NCBI RefSeq assembly: GCF_004296935.1
Contig: NZ_SCVH01000117.1
Location: 1-39,956, forward strand
Source: Reyranella sp.
GTDB taxonomy: Bacteria; Pseudomonadota; Alphaproteobacteria; Reyranellales; Reyranellaceae
Direction of reading: 5' to 3'
DNA: 39,956 nt
Shown: one piece after another, positions 1-8,940 of the stretch
How the letters are laid out: every line of letters starts with the position of its first letter
Position numbering within the stretch: position 1 is the first letter of the stretch
Made by a program: the position numbers and the translations under genes
Notes under the pieces: model-generated
What the model saw: the letters and a program-made list of their open reading frames with translations, nothing else
What the model was told of the DNA's origin: nothing
Databases searched by the model: none

Positions 1-71
1 GCCGCCAGCAATCCTACAAAATCTGGGCCGCAAAATCGCCTTTTTCAGGGCACCCTTGGGGATTGTCTCGG

Positions 72-902
72 TCAGCGCCCCTTAAAGGAAGGCTCCCGCT
101 TGTCCAGGAACGCCCTGATGCCTTCTTTCATGTCCTCGGTCTGCATCAACGGCAAAAGTTGCAGGAAGACATGGTGGACATGCTCGTTGAACGGCTCGTT
201 CCAAGCCATGCGCATCATGCGCTTGGCGGCCTGGATGGCAAGCGGTGCATTGGCGGCGATCTCGAAGGCGAGCTCGCGCGCCGCGCCCATCACCTCGCCA
301 TCGGGTGCGACCTTATTGACCAGGCCGATTTCCAGGGACTGGGCCGAGGTCAGGGTGCGGCCTGTGAAGATCAGTTCGGCGGCCTTGGCCCAGCCCAGCA
401 TCCGCGGCAGGTACCAGGTGCCGCCGGATTCGGGCAGGACGCCACGCTTGGCGTAAGAAGCGGCGAGCTTGGCCGACTGTGCCATGACCCGGATATCGGC
501 GCCCAGCGCGAGATCGAGGCCGTAGCCCGCCGCCGATCCGTTCAGTGCGGCGATCACCGGCTTGTCCATGGCGTGCAGCACCGGCGGCGGCGTGTTGCGC
601 AGGTCGATGTTGGTGGGCGTGGCGCCCGCGCCAACGCTGAGATTGTCGGTGCCCTTGGATTGCGCCTCGAGATTGAGGCCTGCACAGAAGGCACGGCCTG
701 TCCCGGTCAGGATCACGACCCGCACGGCCGGATCCTCGTTGGCCCGGACCAGCGCCTCGGTGAGCTGCTTCAGCATCGGCCCCGAGATGGTGTTCATGCG
801 TTGTGGCGCGTTCAGGGTGATGGTCGCGATGGCGCCGTCGACGCCGTAGAGCAACTCTTCCGGCATTAGGGCCGGTGTGGGCTGGGCCGCAAACTGGCTC
901 AT
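72..902 (-). CDS. Enoyl-CoA hydratase/isomerase family protein (crotonase)
   Basis: A 276-residue protein of normal crotonase length, cytoplasmic and probably active in acyl-CoA catabolism. The oxyanion-hole region TGTGRAFCAGLNL and the second signature around PVIAALNGSAAGYG are clear. Of the two usual catalytic acids, the first position (after GYG) is Asp rather than Glu, while the second is kept in LPESGGT. The ATG is preceded by a strong GGGAGGAAAC ribosome site on the minus strand. The gene is divergent from the threonine aldolase gene with only 54 bases between them. The exact substrate cannot be read from the sequence; hydratase, isomerase and related crotonase activities are all possible. 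Confidence 0.9.
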   Translation of the reverse strand: MSQFAAQPTPALMPEELLYGVDGAIATITLNAPQRMNTISGPMLKQLTEALVRANEDPAVRVVILTGTGRAFCAGLNLEAQSKGTDNLSVGAGATPTNIDLRNTPPPVLHAMDKPVIAALNGSAAGYGLDLALGADIRVMAQSAKLAASYAKRGVLPESGGTWYLPRMLGWAKAAELIFTGRTLTSAQSLEIGLVNKVAPDGEVMGAARELAFEIAANAPLAIQAAKRMMRMAWNEPFNEHVHHVFLQLLPLMQTEDMKEGIRAFLDKREPSFKGR

Positions 903-956
903 GTTTCCTCCCTCTGCCTGAAGCGGCTATGGTGACGCAGGAGAACACGCCACGCC

Positions 957-2000
957 ATGCAAAACCGTTTCATCGACCTCTACAGCGACACCAAGACCAA
1001 GCCCTCGCCCGGCATGCGGAAAGCCATGGCCGACGCCGAGGTCGGCGACGAGCAGAAGATGGAAGACCCCACCGTCGAGCGCCTGCGCGAGCGCATCTGC
1101 GAGTTGCTGGGCAAGGAGGACGCGGTTTTCCTGCCGAGTGGCACCATGGCCAACCAGATCGCCATCCGTGTCCATTGCCGGCTGGGCGACGAGGTAATCG
1201 CCGATCGCACCGCGCACATCATCAATGCCGAGGGCGGCGGCACCGCCGCCAATGCCGGCGTCATGATCCGCATGGTCGACGGCCCCAACGGCGTCTTTAC
1301 CGGCGAGCAGGTGCGCGATGCCCTGCGCGATCCCAACAGCCGCAACGCGCCGCGCTCGCGCCTGGTCTCGATCGAGAACACGTCGAATGGCGGCTGCGGC
1401 ACGGTATGGCCGCTCGCCACGATGCGGGGCGTGACCAAGGTGGCGCGCGCGGCCGGCCTCAGCCTTCACATGGATGGCGCGCGACTTTGCAACGCATCCG
1501 TCAAATCAGGCACCAAGGCCCGCGACTACGCGGCCTGCGTGGACTCGCTCTGGCTCGACTATACCAAGGGTCTCGGCGCCCCGGTCGGCGCAAGCCTCGC
1601 CGGCTCGAAGGACTTCATCAAGGAAGCCTGGCGCCAGAAGCAGATGCTTGGCGGTTCTATGCGCCAGTCCGGTGTCATCGCCGCCGCCGCCCTCTATGCC
1701 CTGGAACACAACTGGGACCGCCTCGCAGAGGACCATGACAACGCGCGCCATCTCTCCGAGGGCATTGCCAACATCAAGGGCCTGAAAATCGATGTGCCGC
1801 GCATGGAGACCAACCTGGTCTTCTTCGAGATCACCAAGCCCGGCTGGACCACGGCCAAGCTGGTCGAGGCCTGCAAGGCGCGCGGCGTGGGCATGGGCAC
1901 TGCCGCCGGCAACCGCATCCGCGCCGTCACGCATCTCGACGTCAACCGCGCCGAGATCGATACCGCGCTCAAGGTCATCAACGGCGCGCTGGCCGCCTAG
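957..2000 (+). CDS. Low-specificity threonine aldolase (beta-eliminating lyase family)
   Basis: A 347-residue fold-type I PLP enzyme that would cleave L-threonine or allo-threonine to glycine and acetaldehyde in the cytoplasm. The N-terminal DLYSDTKTKPSPGMRKAM is the family's typical opening, GDEQKMEDPTV lies in the usual place, and the PLP-binding lysine is K204 in DYTKGLGAPVG. The length fits the family. The ATG has an AGGAGA sequence 13 bases upstream, rather far, but no nearer start fits the conserved N-terminus. The molybdenum hydroxylase gene follows after 7 bases, so the two are probably co-transcribed although no shared pathway is obvious. Confidence 0.9.
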   Translation: MQNRFIDLYSDTKTKPSPGMRKAMADAEVGDEQKMEDPTVERLRERICELLGKEDAVFLPSGTMANQIAIRVHCRLGDEVIADRTAHIINAEGGGTAANAGVMIRMVDGPNGVFTGEQVRDALRDPNSRNAPRSRLVSIENTSNGGCGTVWPLATMRGVTKVARAAGLSLHMDGARLCNASVKSGTKARDYAACVDSLWLDYTKGLGAPVGASLAGSKDFIKEAWRQKQMLGGSMRQSGVIAAAALYALEHNWDRLAEDHDNARHLSEGIANIKGLKIDVPRMETNLVFFEITKPGWTTAKLVEACKARGVGMGTAAGNRIRAVTHLDVNRAEIDTALKVINGALAA

Positions 2001-2007
2001 ACCGCCC

Positions 2008-4278
2008 ATGAAGCTCGGCCAATCGATCGCGCGGCGCGAGGATCGGCGGTTCCTGACCGGCACGGGCCGCTACACCGACGACACCGCGCCGGAAGGGGCG
2101 CTGGCCGTGCTGTTCGTGCGCTCGCCGCACGCCCATGCCCGGATCGCCGGCATCGACAAGGAAGCGGCGCTCGCCTCGCCGGGCGTCGTCGCGATCTACA
2201 CGGCAAAGGATACCGCCGCCGACAAGCTTCGCCACCTGCCCGCCATCAGCGAGATCAAGGACGAGGCCGGCAATCGTCATCGCGAACCGCCGCATCTGCC
2301 GATGCCGATCGGCAAGGTGCGCCACGTCGGCGACATCGTTGCCATGATCGTGGCCGGCACGCTCGACCAGGCACGCGACGCCGCCGATCTGCTGGCCGTC
2401 GACTATGACGAACTGCCTGCCGTCGTGACGGTGGCACAGGCGCTCGAGCCAGGTGCTGCACTGGTCCATGACGACGTGCCCGGCAACCTGATGTGCCGCT
2501 GGGGCAAAGGCGATGCCGCGGCAACCGAGGCCGCCTTCGCCAAGGCCGCGCACATCTCGAAACTCTCGATCCGCTCGCCGCGCCAGATCGTGCACTACAT
2601 GGAAACCCGCGCCGCCTGGTCGGCCTACGACGCCGCCAGCGACCTCGTGACCGTCACCTTCGGCTCGCAGGGCGTGCAGATCCCGCACCGGCTGATGTGC
2701 GAGCGCGTCCTCAATGTCGCCAAGGACAAGCTCAGGCTGATCACCGAGGACGTGGGCGGTGGCTTCGGGCCGAAGTATCCGATCTATGCCGAGCCGGTGC
2801 TGATTGCCTGGGCGACGCGCAAGCTCGGCCGCGGCCTGCGCTGGACGGCGGACCGCGCCGAACTCGCCCTGACCGACAGCCACTCCCGCGACCTCGTGGC
2901 GACAGGCGAACTGGCACTCGATGCCGCCGGCAGGTTCCTGGGTGTGCGGGTCAGGGCCGAAGCCAACTACGGCGCCTATGTCTCGATGTTCGCGCCCACC
3001 ATCGCGACCACCGGCATGGCCAAGGTGATCTCGGGTCTCTACCGCATTCCGGCGATCCGCCTCGACTTCGACTGCGCCTTCACCAACACCGTGCCGGTCG
3101 ATGCGATCCGCGGCGCCGGCAAGCCCGAAGCGCTGTTCCTGCTCGAACGGCTGGTCGACATCGCCGCCCACGAGACCGGCCGCTCGCCGATCGAGCTGCG
3201 CCGCCTCAACCTGCTCAGATCCGAGGACATGCCGTACGCGGCGGCGAGCGGTTACACCTACGACGCGGCGGACTGTCCGCGGCTGTTCGAGACGGCCCTC
3301 AGCAGGGCCGACGTTGCAGGCTTCGAGGCGCGCCGCACCGCGAGCGAGGCCGCCGGCAAACGCCGCGGCCTCGGCCTCTCCTGCCACCTGCACGGCACCG
3401 GCGGCATCGCCGACGAACATGTCGTGGTGCAGGTCGAGCCCGATCGGTTGGTGGCGCGCCTTGGCACGCAGAGCCAGGGTCAGGGACACGAGACGGTCTT
3501 CGCCCAGATGCTGTCGTCGGCGCTTGGCGTACCGGTCGAACGCATCGAAATTCGCCAGGGCGACACGCAGAGCATCCCGCGCGGCGGCGGCACTGGCGGC
3601 TCCTCCTCGACCATCATCAGCGGCACGACCTTGACGCGGGCCGCCGATGTCGTGATCCAGCGCGGCCGCGATCTTGCCGCCGAGCGGCTGGAAGCCGCAC
3701 CTGCCGACATCGCCTACCGTGACGGCGCCTTCGAGGTCGTGGGCACCGACCGTCGCGTCGGCCTGTTCGAACTCGCAGCCTGGAAGCCGTTCGACGGCGA
3801 CGCGGTGTTCGCCGACAAGATCGAGGCCTTTCCGACCGGCGTCATGGTCTGCGAGGTCGAGGTCGATCCCGACACCGGCGTCACGCGCATCGACCGCTTC
3901 ACCGCCGTGGCCGACACCGGCGTGGTAGTGAACCCGCGCCTGCTGGCGGGCCAGATGCATGGCGGCATCGTGCACGGGCTCGGCAATGCGCTGATGGAGG
4001 AGGCCGTCTACGACGAGGAGACGGGGCAATTGCTCAGCGGCACCCTGATGGACTATGCCCTGCCGCGTGCCGACGACGTGCCGGGCCTGCAGGTCGAGAC
4101 GATCGCCACCCCCTCGCCCAATAATTTCCTCGGGCTGAAGGGCATGGGCGAGTTGCCGACCAACGGCGCCCCGGCCGCGCTCGGCAATGCCATCATCGAT
4201 GCGCTGCGCCCGCTGGGCGTGCGCCATATCGACATGCCGATCACCGCCCACAAAGTTTGGAAGGCCTTGAACCGATGA
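2008..4278 (+). CDS. Xanthine dehydrogenase family, molybdopterin-binding large subunit
   Basis: A 756-residue molybdenum hydroxylase large subunit (CoxL/XdhB-like aldehyde oxidase family). It opens with KLGQSIARREDRRFLTGTGRY, typical of CO-dehydrogenase-like large subunits. The Moco segments include TEDVGGGFGPK, RGAGKPEALF and GGGTGGSSSTIISG, and the probable catalytic Glu is E715 in KGMGELPTNG near the C terminus. The CO-dehydrogenase active-site Cys loop is not seen, so it is not a true CODH. An in-frame extension upstream to 1792 runs inside the aldolase gene and is rejected in favour of the ATG at 2008. The FAD (medium) and 2Fe-2S (small) subunits are not in this window, so electron partners must be encoded elsewhere. 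Substrate unknown. Confidence 0.9.
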   Translation: MKLGQSIARREDRRFLTGTGRYTDDTAPEGALAVLFVRSPHAHARIAGIDKEAALASPGVVAIYTAKDTAADKLRHLPAISEIKDEAGNRHREPPHLPMPIGKVRHVGDIVAMIVAGTLDQARDAADLLAVDYDELPAVVTVAQALEPGAALVHDDVPGNLMCRWGKGDAAATEAAFAKAAHISKLSIRSPRQIVHYMETRAAWSAYDAASDLVTVTFGSQGVQIPHRLMCERVLNVAKDKLRLITEDVGGGFGPKYPIYAEPVLIAWATRKLGRGLRWTADRAELALTDSHSRDLVATGELALDAAGRFLGVRVRAEANYGAYVSMFAPTIATTGMAKVISGLYRIPAIRLDFDCAFTNTVPVDAIRGAGKPEALFLLERLVDIAAHETGRSPIELRRLNLLRSEDMPYAAASGYTYDAADCPRLFETALSRADVAGFEARRTASEAAGKRRGLGLSCHLHGTGGIADEHVVVQVEPDRLVARLGTQSQGQGHETVFAQMLSSALGVPVERIEIRQGDTQSIPRGGGTGGSSSTIISGTTLTRAADVVIQRGRDLAAERLEAAPADIAYRDGAFEVVGTDRRVGLFELAAWKPFDGDAVFADKIEAFPTGVMVCEVEVDPDTGVTRIDRFTAVADTGVVVNPRLLAGQMHGGIVHGLGNALMEEAVYDEETGQLLSGTLMDYALPRADDVPGLQVETIATPSPNNFLGLKGMGELPTNGAPAALGNAIIDALRPLGVRHIDMPITAHKVWKALNR

Positions 4279-5267
4279 CGCGCTGGATGCGCCACCTGAC
4301 ATACGGGTTGGGCATCCTCATCGTCGTGGTGGCCGGTGCACTCGCCGCCGCCATCGCCTTCGATTCGCCAAGCGCGCCGCCAGTCTTGGCCGCCGGCAAC
4401 ACCATCCCCGGAATCGCGCAATGGAACTTCGCCGAGCTGCCCAAGGCGCAGAGCGTCAAGGCGCGTGACGGCGCACCGCTCAACTACCGCCTCTATCCCG
4501 GCCGCGCCGACCGCGCGATCGTCCTGGTGCACGGCTCGACCGGCTCCGGCACGGAAATGCTCAAGCTCGCCCAGGCACTGCAGGCGGCGGGCGCCACGGT
4601 CTACGCCATCAGCCTGCGTGGCCATGGCGGCAGCGGCACCCGGAACGGCGATGTCTCGTATCGCGGCCAGCTCGACGACGATTTGGCCGATCTCGTCAAA
4701 GGCGTCGGGATCGACAAGCAAGGCATCCATCGCACGCTCGCCGGGTTTTCTTCTGGTGGCGGCTTCGTGTTGCGCGTCGCGGGCGGTCCACAGGCTGGGC
4801 TGTTTGACGACTATCTCGCGATCTCGCCCTACATCGGCCCCGACTCACCCACCAGCAAGCCCGACTCCGGAGGCTGGGCCGGCGTGGCGCTGCCGCGCAT
4901 CGTGGCCCTGTCGCTGCTCGACGGGATCGGGCTCCCCTGGTTCCAGGGACTGCCGGCCATCCATTTCGCCACCCAGGCGAAAGCGGACGACCGCCGCACG
5001 CCGGTCTATTCCTTCCGCTTGATGGCCAGCCTGCAGCTCGGCATGGACTGGCGCGCGGTGCTGGCGCGCATCAAGGCCCCGACGCAGATCGTGGTCGGCG
5101 CCGACGACGAGCTGTTCCATGCCGACCAGTTCCAGCCGATGATGCAGGCCATCAATCCCCGCATCGGCGTTACGGTCGTGCCGGGCCATGGCCATCTCGG
5201 CATGATTGCCGACCCGGCGGCGGTGAGTGCTGTCGCCGCCGCGTGGCGGCGGATGGCGGACCGTTGA
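4275..5267 (+). CDS. Alpha/beta hydrolase with N-terminal membrane anchor
   Basis: A 330-residue serine hydrolase. One hydrophobic segment (about residues 9-30) should anchor it in the inner membrane or act as an uncleaved signal. The fold is marked by VLVHGSTGSGTEM (oxyanion region), the nucleophile S159 in GFSSGG, an acid in VGADDELFHAD and the catalytic His in VPGHGHLG. The ATG at 4275 overlaps the upstream TGA as ATGA, which argues for translational coupling. A TTG 18 bases upstream is a weaker alternative. It ends 9 bases from the convergent TauE/SafE gene. Lysophospholipase-like or esterase activity is likely but the substrate is not evident. Confidence 0.88.
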   Translation: MTRWMRHLTYGLGILIVVVAGALAAAIAFDSPSAPPVLAAGNTIPGIAQWNFAELPKAQSVKARDGAPLNYRLYPGRADRAIVLVHGSTGSGTEMLKLAQALQAAGATVYAISLRGHGGSGTRNGDVSYRGQLDDDLADLVKGVGIDKQGIHRTLAGFSSGGGFVLRVAGGPQAGLFDDYLAISPYIGPDSPTSKPDSGGWAGVALPRIVALSLLDGIGLPWFQGLPAIHFATQAKADDRRTPVYSFRLMASLQLGMDWRAVLARIKAPTQIVVGADDELFHADQFQPMMQAINPRIGVTVVPGHGHLGMIADPAAVSAVAAAWRRMADR

Positions 5268-5276
5268 CGCCGGACG

Positions 5277-6068
5277 CTACGCCTGCAGGAACGTCAGGGC
5301 GCCTCGTCCGCCGACATAGAGACCAGCGGCAATGACGAACCAGGCGAAGACGCGCGTGAGCAGGCCCTTGCGCCGGGCAAGCACGGTGTTGGCCTTGGTG
5401 CCGGCGATCGCACCGACGGCGCCACCGCCAACCAGCAAAGCTGCGACCGGCCAGTCGACCAGTCCCGACCAGGCGTAGCTCGACGCAGAAGCAATGCCGA
5501 ACGCGGTGACGGCAACGAGCGAGGCACTGGCGGCGTCCTGCAGTTCCATGTCAGTCGCCAGGATCAGCCCCGGCACGATCAGGAAGCCGCCGCCAATACC
5601 GAAGAACCCCGACAGCAGGCCGACGCCGGCCCCCAGCACGATGAGCCGCGGCAGCAATCGCCGTGCGTTCTCCCGCGTGAGACGCGCCGATTGGGAGCCG
5701 CTCGCCGGCTTGGGCCGAAGCATCACCAAGCCGACGACGATCATCACGAGCCCGAACAGGGCCAGCAATTTCTGGCCATCGACGGATTTCCCGAAGGCGG
5801 CACCGGCCAATGCCCCTCCGACCCCGGCGGCGCTGAAGACGAGCGCGCAGGGCCAGCGGATCGACGTACGCCAGGCATGCAGACCAAGACTGGTCGCGGC
5901 ATTGAGCGCGACGGCGAAGGCCGCCGTGCCGATCGCGACGTGAGCGGAGGGAACACCCACCGCATAGACGAGCAGCGGCACGGCGAGGATCGAGCCGCCG
6001 CCGCCGATCAATCCCAGGACGAGACCGATCAGGCCGCCCGAAGCCAGTGCGATTGCCGCGGCAAGCAT
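5277..6068 (-). CDS. TauE/SafE family sulfite/anion exporter
   Basis: A 263-residue polytopic membrane protein with about eight hydrophobic helices and the Gly-rich family motif GLIGGGGSILAVPLLVY near the N terminus, repeated as SGFFGIGGGFLIVPGLI in the second half. Members export sulfite or related sulfur oxyanions. Its start overlaps the stop of the rhodanese gene (TGATG), and both lie downstream of the BigR-like regulator. This matches the known bigR-type operons in which persulfide is oxidised to sulfite by Blh and the sulfite is exported. A longer reading frame reaching 6416 is rejected because its first 116 residues are the wrong-frame shadow of the rhodanese gene. Confidence 0.92.
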   Translation of the reverse strand: MLAAAIALASGGLIGLVLGLIGGGGSILAVPLLVYAVGVPSAHVAIGTAAFAVALNAATSLGLHAWRTSIRWPCALVFSAAGVGGALAGAAFGKSVDGQKLLALFGLVMIVVGLVMLRPKPASGSQSARLTRENARRLLPRLIVLGAGVGLLSGFFGIGGGFLIVPGLILATDMELQDAASASLVAVTAFGIASASSYAWSGLVDWPVAALLVGGGAVGAIAGTKANTVLARRKGLLTRVFAWFVIAAGLYVGGRGALTFLQA

Positions 6069-6595
6069 CAGCCCAGCGCGGCCTTCACCGCGCGGTTCCA
6101 CGGCATCAGGCCGAGCAGCCGGGCCATGCCACACCAGCCGCTCACACCGGCGAATACGAGGCCGGCGCCGACGAAGGCGGAGAGAGCGAGAAATGCCGGC
6201 GCGATCCAGATGCCCAACGCCACTCCCAGCACGACGAGGCTGCCAGCGGTGATCTGGACCTGCCGCATGATCTCGATCGGCTGTCGTGTGTCCGTGGTGA
6301 CCGGCAGACCCGCCTTCTTCCAGGCGTCGATGCCGCCTTCCAGGACATAGGCGTCGCAGCCAGCGGCACCGGCAAGACGCGCAGCATTCGCAGCCGTGCG
6401 TGCTCCGGAGCGGCAATGGAAGATCACAGCCTTGGCGCCGGCCGTGTCGATCGTCGAGAGTTTGGAAAGGGCATGATGACGTGTGCCCGGCACATGCTCG
6501 CGGGCACGCTCATCGGCCTCGCGGATGTCTACGAGCACGGCACCGTCGTCGATCAGGCGCTTGGCGCGGACGGCATCGATGGTGGGAAGGGACAT
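6068..6595 (-). CDS. Rhodanese domain protein with DUF2892 membrane tail
   Basis: A 175-residue protein. Residues 1-105 form a rhodanese domain with the active-site Cys in FHCRSGARTAANA (CRSGAR loop). Residues about 110-165 are the two-helix hydrophobic DUF2892 region, as in YgaP-type membrane rhodaneses. It should transfer or carry persulfide sulfur at the inner face of the membrane. It sits between the BigR-like repressor (27-base gap with a GAGGAGAAC ribosome site before its ATG) and the TauE/SafE exporter, so it belongs to the sulfide detoxification operon. Confidence 0.92.
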   Translation of the reverse strand: MSLPTIDAVRAKRLIDDGAVLVDIREADERAREHVPGTRHHALSKLSTIDTAGAKAVIFHCRSGARTAANAARLAGAAGCDAYVLEGGIDAWKKAGLPVTTDTRQPIEIMRQVQITAGSLVVLGVALGIWIAPAFLALSAFVGAGLVFAGVSGWCGMARLLGLMPWNRAVKAALG

Positions 6596-6622
6596 GATGT
6601 TCTCCTCGTGGAAAGATCTGGG

Positions 6623-6943
6623 TCAGGTGCGGCAGTAGAGCCGGTGCAGGGTGGCGAGCAGCGTTTCCACCCGCGGATCGGCGATGCGGTACCAGAGCGT
6701 CTGGGCTTCGCGGCGGAAGGTAACGATGCCCTCCTCGCGCATGCGCGCGAGATGCTGCGACAGCGCCGACTGGGACAGGCCGACGTCATCGGCGAGCGCG
6801 CCGACTGTCGCCTCGCCTGTCTCCACCAGCTTGCAAAGAATGAGCAGCCGGCGGTCGTTGGCGAGGGCTCCCAGCAGGTCGGCGACTTGGCCGGCCTTGG
6901 CTTGGAGGGCGCGGGGATCGATGCGGGTGGATGTGTTTTTCAT
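6623..6943 (-). CDS. bigR: BigR/SqrR-like ArsR-family persulfide-responsive repressor
   Basis: A 106-residue winged-helix ArsR regulator. The recognition helix region is DDVGLSQSALSQHLARMREE. Two cysteines, C37 (LLILCKL) and C104 (HRLYCRT), sit at the spacing of the redox pair that BigR and SqrR use to sense persulfide through a tetrasulfide or disulfide link. It is the first gene of a leftward operon with the rhodanese and the TauE/SafE exporter, and is divergent from blh. The ATG at 6943 was chosen because upstream codons run into the AT-rich operator. The identification is by motif and context; direct sensing of persulfide is inferred from the family. Confidence 0.88.
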   Translation of the reverse strand: MKNTSTRIDPRALQAKAGQVADLLGALANDRRLLILCKLVETGEATVGALADDVGLSQSALSQHLARMREEGIVTFRREAQTLWYRIADPRVETLLATLHRLYCRT

Positions 6944-6974
6944 ATTAGGTATTGCTAATTTAGTTATCTCTAAT
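6944..6974. promoter_or_regulatory. Probable BigR operator: two tandem palindromes in the divergent gap
   Basis: The 63-base gap between bigR and blh is strikingly AT-rich in a GC-rich genome. It holds ATTAG-6-CTAAT at 6944-6959 directly followed by TTAG-6-CTAA at 6960-6973, two dyads about 15-16 bp apart. A wider pair, ATATTAG with CTAATAT, also frames the region. ArsR proteins bind such short dyads, and the position would let one repressor control both directions. Binding is inferred. Confidence 0.72.
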
Positions 6975-7006
6975 ATATATGTCAAGTCGCAGCCTTGGAG
7001 AAAGAC

Positions 7007-7876
7007 ATGTCCTCGCAGCCGGTCATCGACGCCTTCTTCGACCCAGCCACTTTCACCATCACCTATCTGGTCAGCGATCCCGCCTCCGGCCGGGCGGCAA
7101 TCATCGACCCGGTGCTCGACTACGATCACCGCTCGGGCAAGGCCACGACCGCGTCGGCTGACCACGTACTGGCCAAGGCCGCGGAGCGTGGCGTGCAGGT
7201 CGACTGGATCCTGGAAACCCATGCCCATGCCGACCACCTGACCGCGGCGCCGCACCTCAAGGCGAAGACGGGCGCGTCGGTGGCGATCGGCGAGCACATC
7301 AGAGAGGTCCAGAAAATCTTCGGCAAGGTCTTCAACGCCACCGACGTGAGCGGCGACGGTCGCGAGTTCGATCGCCTCGTCCGCGATGGCGAGCGGCTCG
7401 CACTCGGCACGCTCGAGATCGAGGTCATGCATCTGCCCGGTCACACGCCGGCCGATGTCGCCTACCGGATCGCCGACGCCGTGTTCGTCGGTGACACGAT
7501 CTTCATGCCCGACTACGGCACCGCGCGGGCCGACTTCCCGGGCGGGGATGCAACACAGCTCTATCGCTCGATCCGCCGCCTTCTGGCTTTGCCACCCGCC
7601 ACCCGGCTCTTCATGTGCCACGACTACAAGGCGCCGGGACGGGACAGCTATGCCTGGCAGACCACCGTGGAAGAGGAGCGCGCGCGCAACGTCCATGTCC
7701 ACGATGGCATCGACGAAGCCACTTTCGTCGCCTTGCGTACCAAACGCGACGCAACCTTGGCAGCGCCGGTGCTGCTGCTGCCGTCGGTGCAGGTGAACAT
7801 CCGGGCCGGTCGACTTCCGCCGGTCGATACGAACGGAGTCGCCTACCTCCGCATTCCGATACGCCTCGCCGCCTGA
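7007..7876 (+). CDS. blh: Blh-type persulfide dioxygenase (metallo-beta-lactamase fold)
   Basis: A 289-residue metallo-hydrolase-fold protein of the ETHE1/Blh group, which oxidises glutathione persulfide to sulfite with one mononuclear iron. The metal motif HAHADH (H72, H74, D76, H77) is followed by LPGHTPADVAY, the Asp in VFVGDTIFMPDYG, and CHDYKAPGRD, all typical of persulfide dioxygenases. It has no fused rhodanese domain; that function is supplied by the divergent operon. The ATG at 7007 has GGAG six bases upstream; a TTG at 6995 is a weaker alternative. Control by the BigR-like repressor through the shared operator is likely. Confidence 0.9.
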   Translation: MSSQPVIDAFFDPATFTITYLVSDPASGRAAIIDPVLDYDHRSGKATTASADHVLAKAAERGVQVDWILETHAHADHLTAAPHLKAKTGASVAIGEHIREVQKIFGKVFNATDVSGDGREFDRLVRDGERLALGTLEIEVMHLPGHTPADVAYRIADAVFVGDTIFMPDYGTARADFPGGDATQLYRSIRRLLALPPATRLFMCHDYKAPGRDSYAWQTTVEEERARNVHVHDGIDEATFVALRTKRDATLAAPVLLLPSVQVNIRAGRLPPVDTNGVAYLRIPIRLAA

Positions 7877-7930
7877 CGGGTAGTACCTGCCCCCTCCGTC
7901 GGCTAGCATCCGCGGCCAAGGAGGAAATCA

Positions 7931-8896
7931 ATGAAGTCGACAATGAAAGCCCTGCTCGCGGGCGCGATGATTCTGTTTGCCGCCGAAGCGCAGGCCCAGG
8001 CCTGGCCCAGCAAGCCGATCAAGCTCGTGGCGCCCTATCCTCCCGGCGGCCAGACCGACGTCGTGGCGCGCTATTTCGCCGACAAGCTCACGGGCGTGCT
8101 CGGCCAGCAGGTGATCGTCGAGAACAAGGCCGGCGCCCAGGGCATGGTCGGCGCCGAGATCGTCAAGAACGCCGCCCCCGACGGCTACACGTTCGTCTAC
8201 GTCAATTCGTCGATGATGTGCATCAATCCCTACGTCTACAAGAAGATGCCCTACGACGGCTTCAAGGACTTCGTGCCGGTGACACAGCATGGCCTGGCGC
8301 CCTTGGCCATGGTGGTGCTGCCCACGCTCGGTCCGAAGTCGGTGAAGGAGTTCGTTGCCTGGGCCAAGGAACGCAAGGGCAAGGTCAACTTCGCCTCGTT
8401 CGGCCTCGGTTCGTCGTCGCACATCTGGGGTGAAATGCTGAACCAGGCCGAAAAGCTCGACATGACCCATGTGCCGTACAAGGGCGCGGGTCCCGCAATC
8501 CAGGATACGCTGGCCGGCCACATCCCGATGACCATCCAGGATCTCGCCTCCAGCGGTCCCGCAATCTCGGGCGGCAAGCTCTTGCCGCTGGCCGTCACCT
8601 CGGCGGTGCGCTGGCCGCGCCTGCCCGACGTCCCGACCTTCAACGAGGTCGGCTACAACATCAACCTGGTCGGCTGGAACGGCATCATGGCGCCGGCCGG
8701 CACGCCGAAGGAGATCGTTGAGCGGCTAAGCGCGGAGATCCGCAAGGTGGTGCAGGCACCCGAGGGCAAGGAGAAGCTCCTCGACATGGGCCTGTTCGCC
8801 ACCGGCACCACGCCGGCCGAAATGACCGAAATCATGAAGACCGGTTGCGCCGCCTGGGGTGACGCCGTGAAGCGGGCCGGCGTCGAGCCCGAATGA
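7931..8896 (+). CDS. Bug/TctC family tripartite tricarboxylate transporter receptor
   Basis: A 321-residue periplasmic solute receptor. The N terminus has a Sec signal peptide with a short basic start and the core ALLAGAMILFAAEAQAQA, probably cleaved before WPSKPIKLV. The mature part begins with the family's VAPYPPGGQTDVVAR ligand-loop motif and has ENKAGAQGMVGAEIV and PDGYT. Such receptors bind carboxylates or related compounds. No TctA or TctB membrane subunits lie nearby, so it may be one of many orphan Bug receptors, common in some proteobacteria. AGGAGG lies just upstream of the ATG. Confidence 0.93.
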   Translation: MKSTMKALLAGAMILFAAEAQAQAWPSKPIKLVAPYPPGGQTDVVARYFADKLTGVLGQQVIVENKAGAQGMVGAEIVKNAAPDGYTFVYVNSSMMCINPYVYKKMPYDGFKDFVPVTQHGLAPLAMVVLPTLGPKSVKEFVAWAKERKGKVNFASFGLGSSSHIWGEMLNQAEKLDMTHVPYKGAGPAIQDTLAGHIPMTIQDLASSGPAISGGKLLPLAVTSAVRWPRLPDVPTFNEVGYNINLVGWNGIMAPAGTPKEIVERLSAEIRKVVQAPEGKEKLLDMGLFATGTTPAEMTEIMKTGCAAWGDAVKRAGVEPE

Positions 8897-8940
8897 CCTA
8901 GGTCAAGGCCCGGGCCCGGCGGTCATGCGACCTCTTACGC

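Noticed and set aside
1978-4302. A long 774-residue frame on the minus strand opposite the molybdenum hydroxylase
   Set aside because: It is a shadow frame in GC-rich DNA; the composition is His/Arg/Gly-rich with no family motif, and the plus-strand gene has clear Moco motifs.
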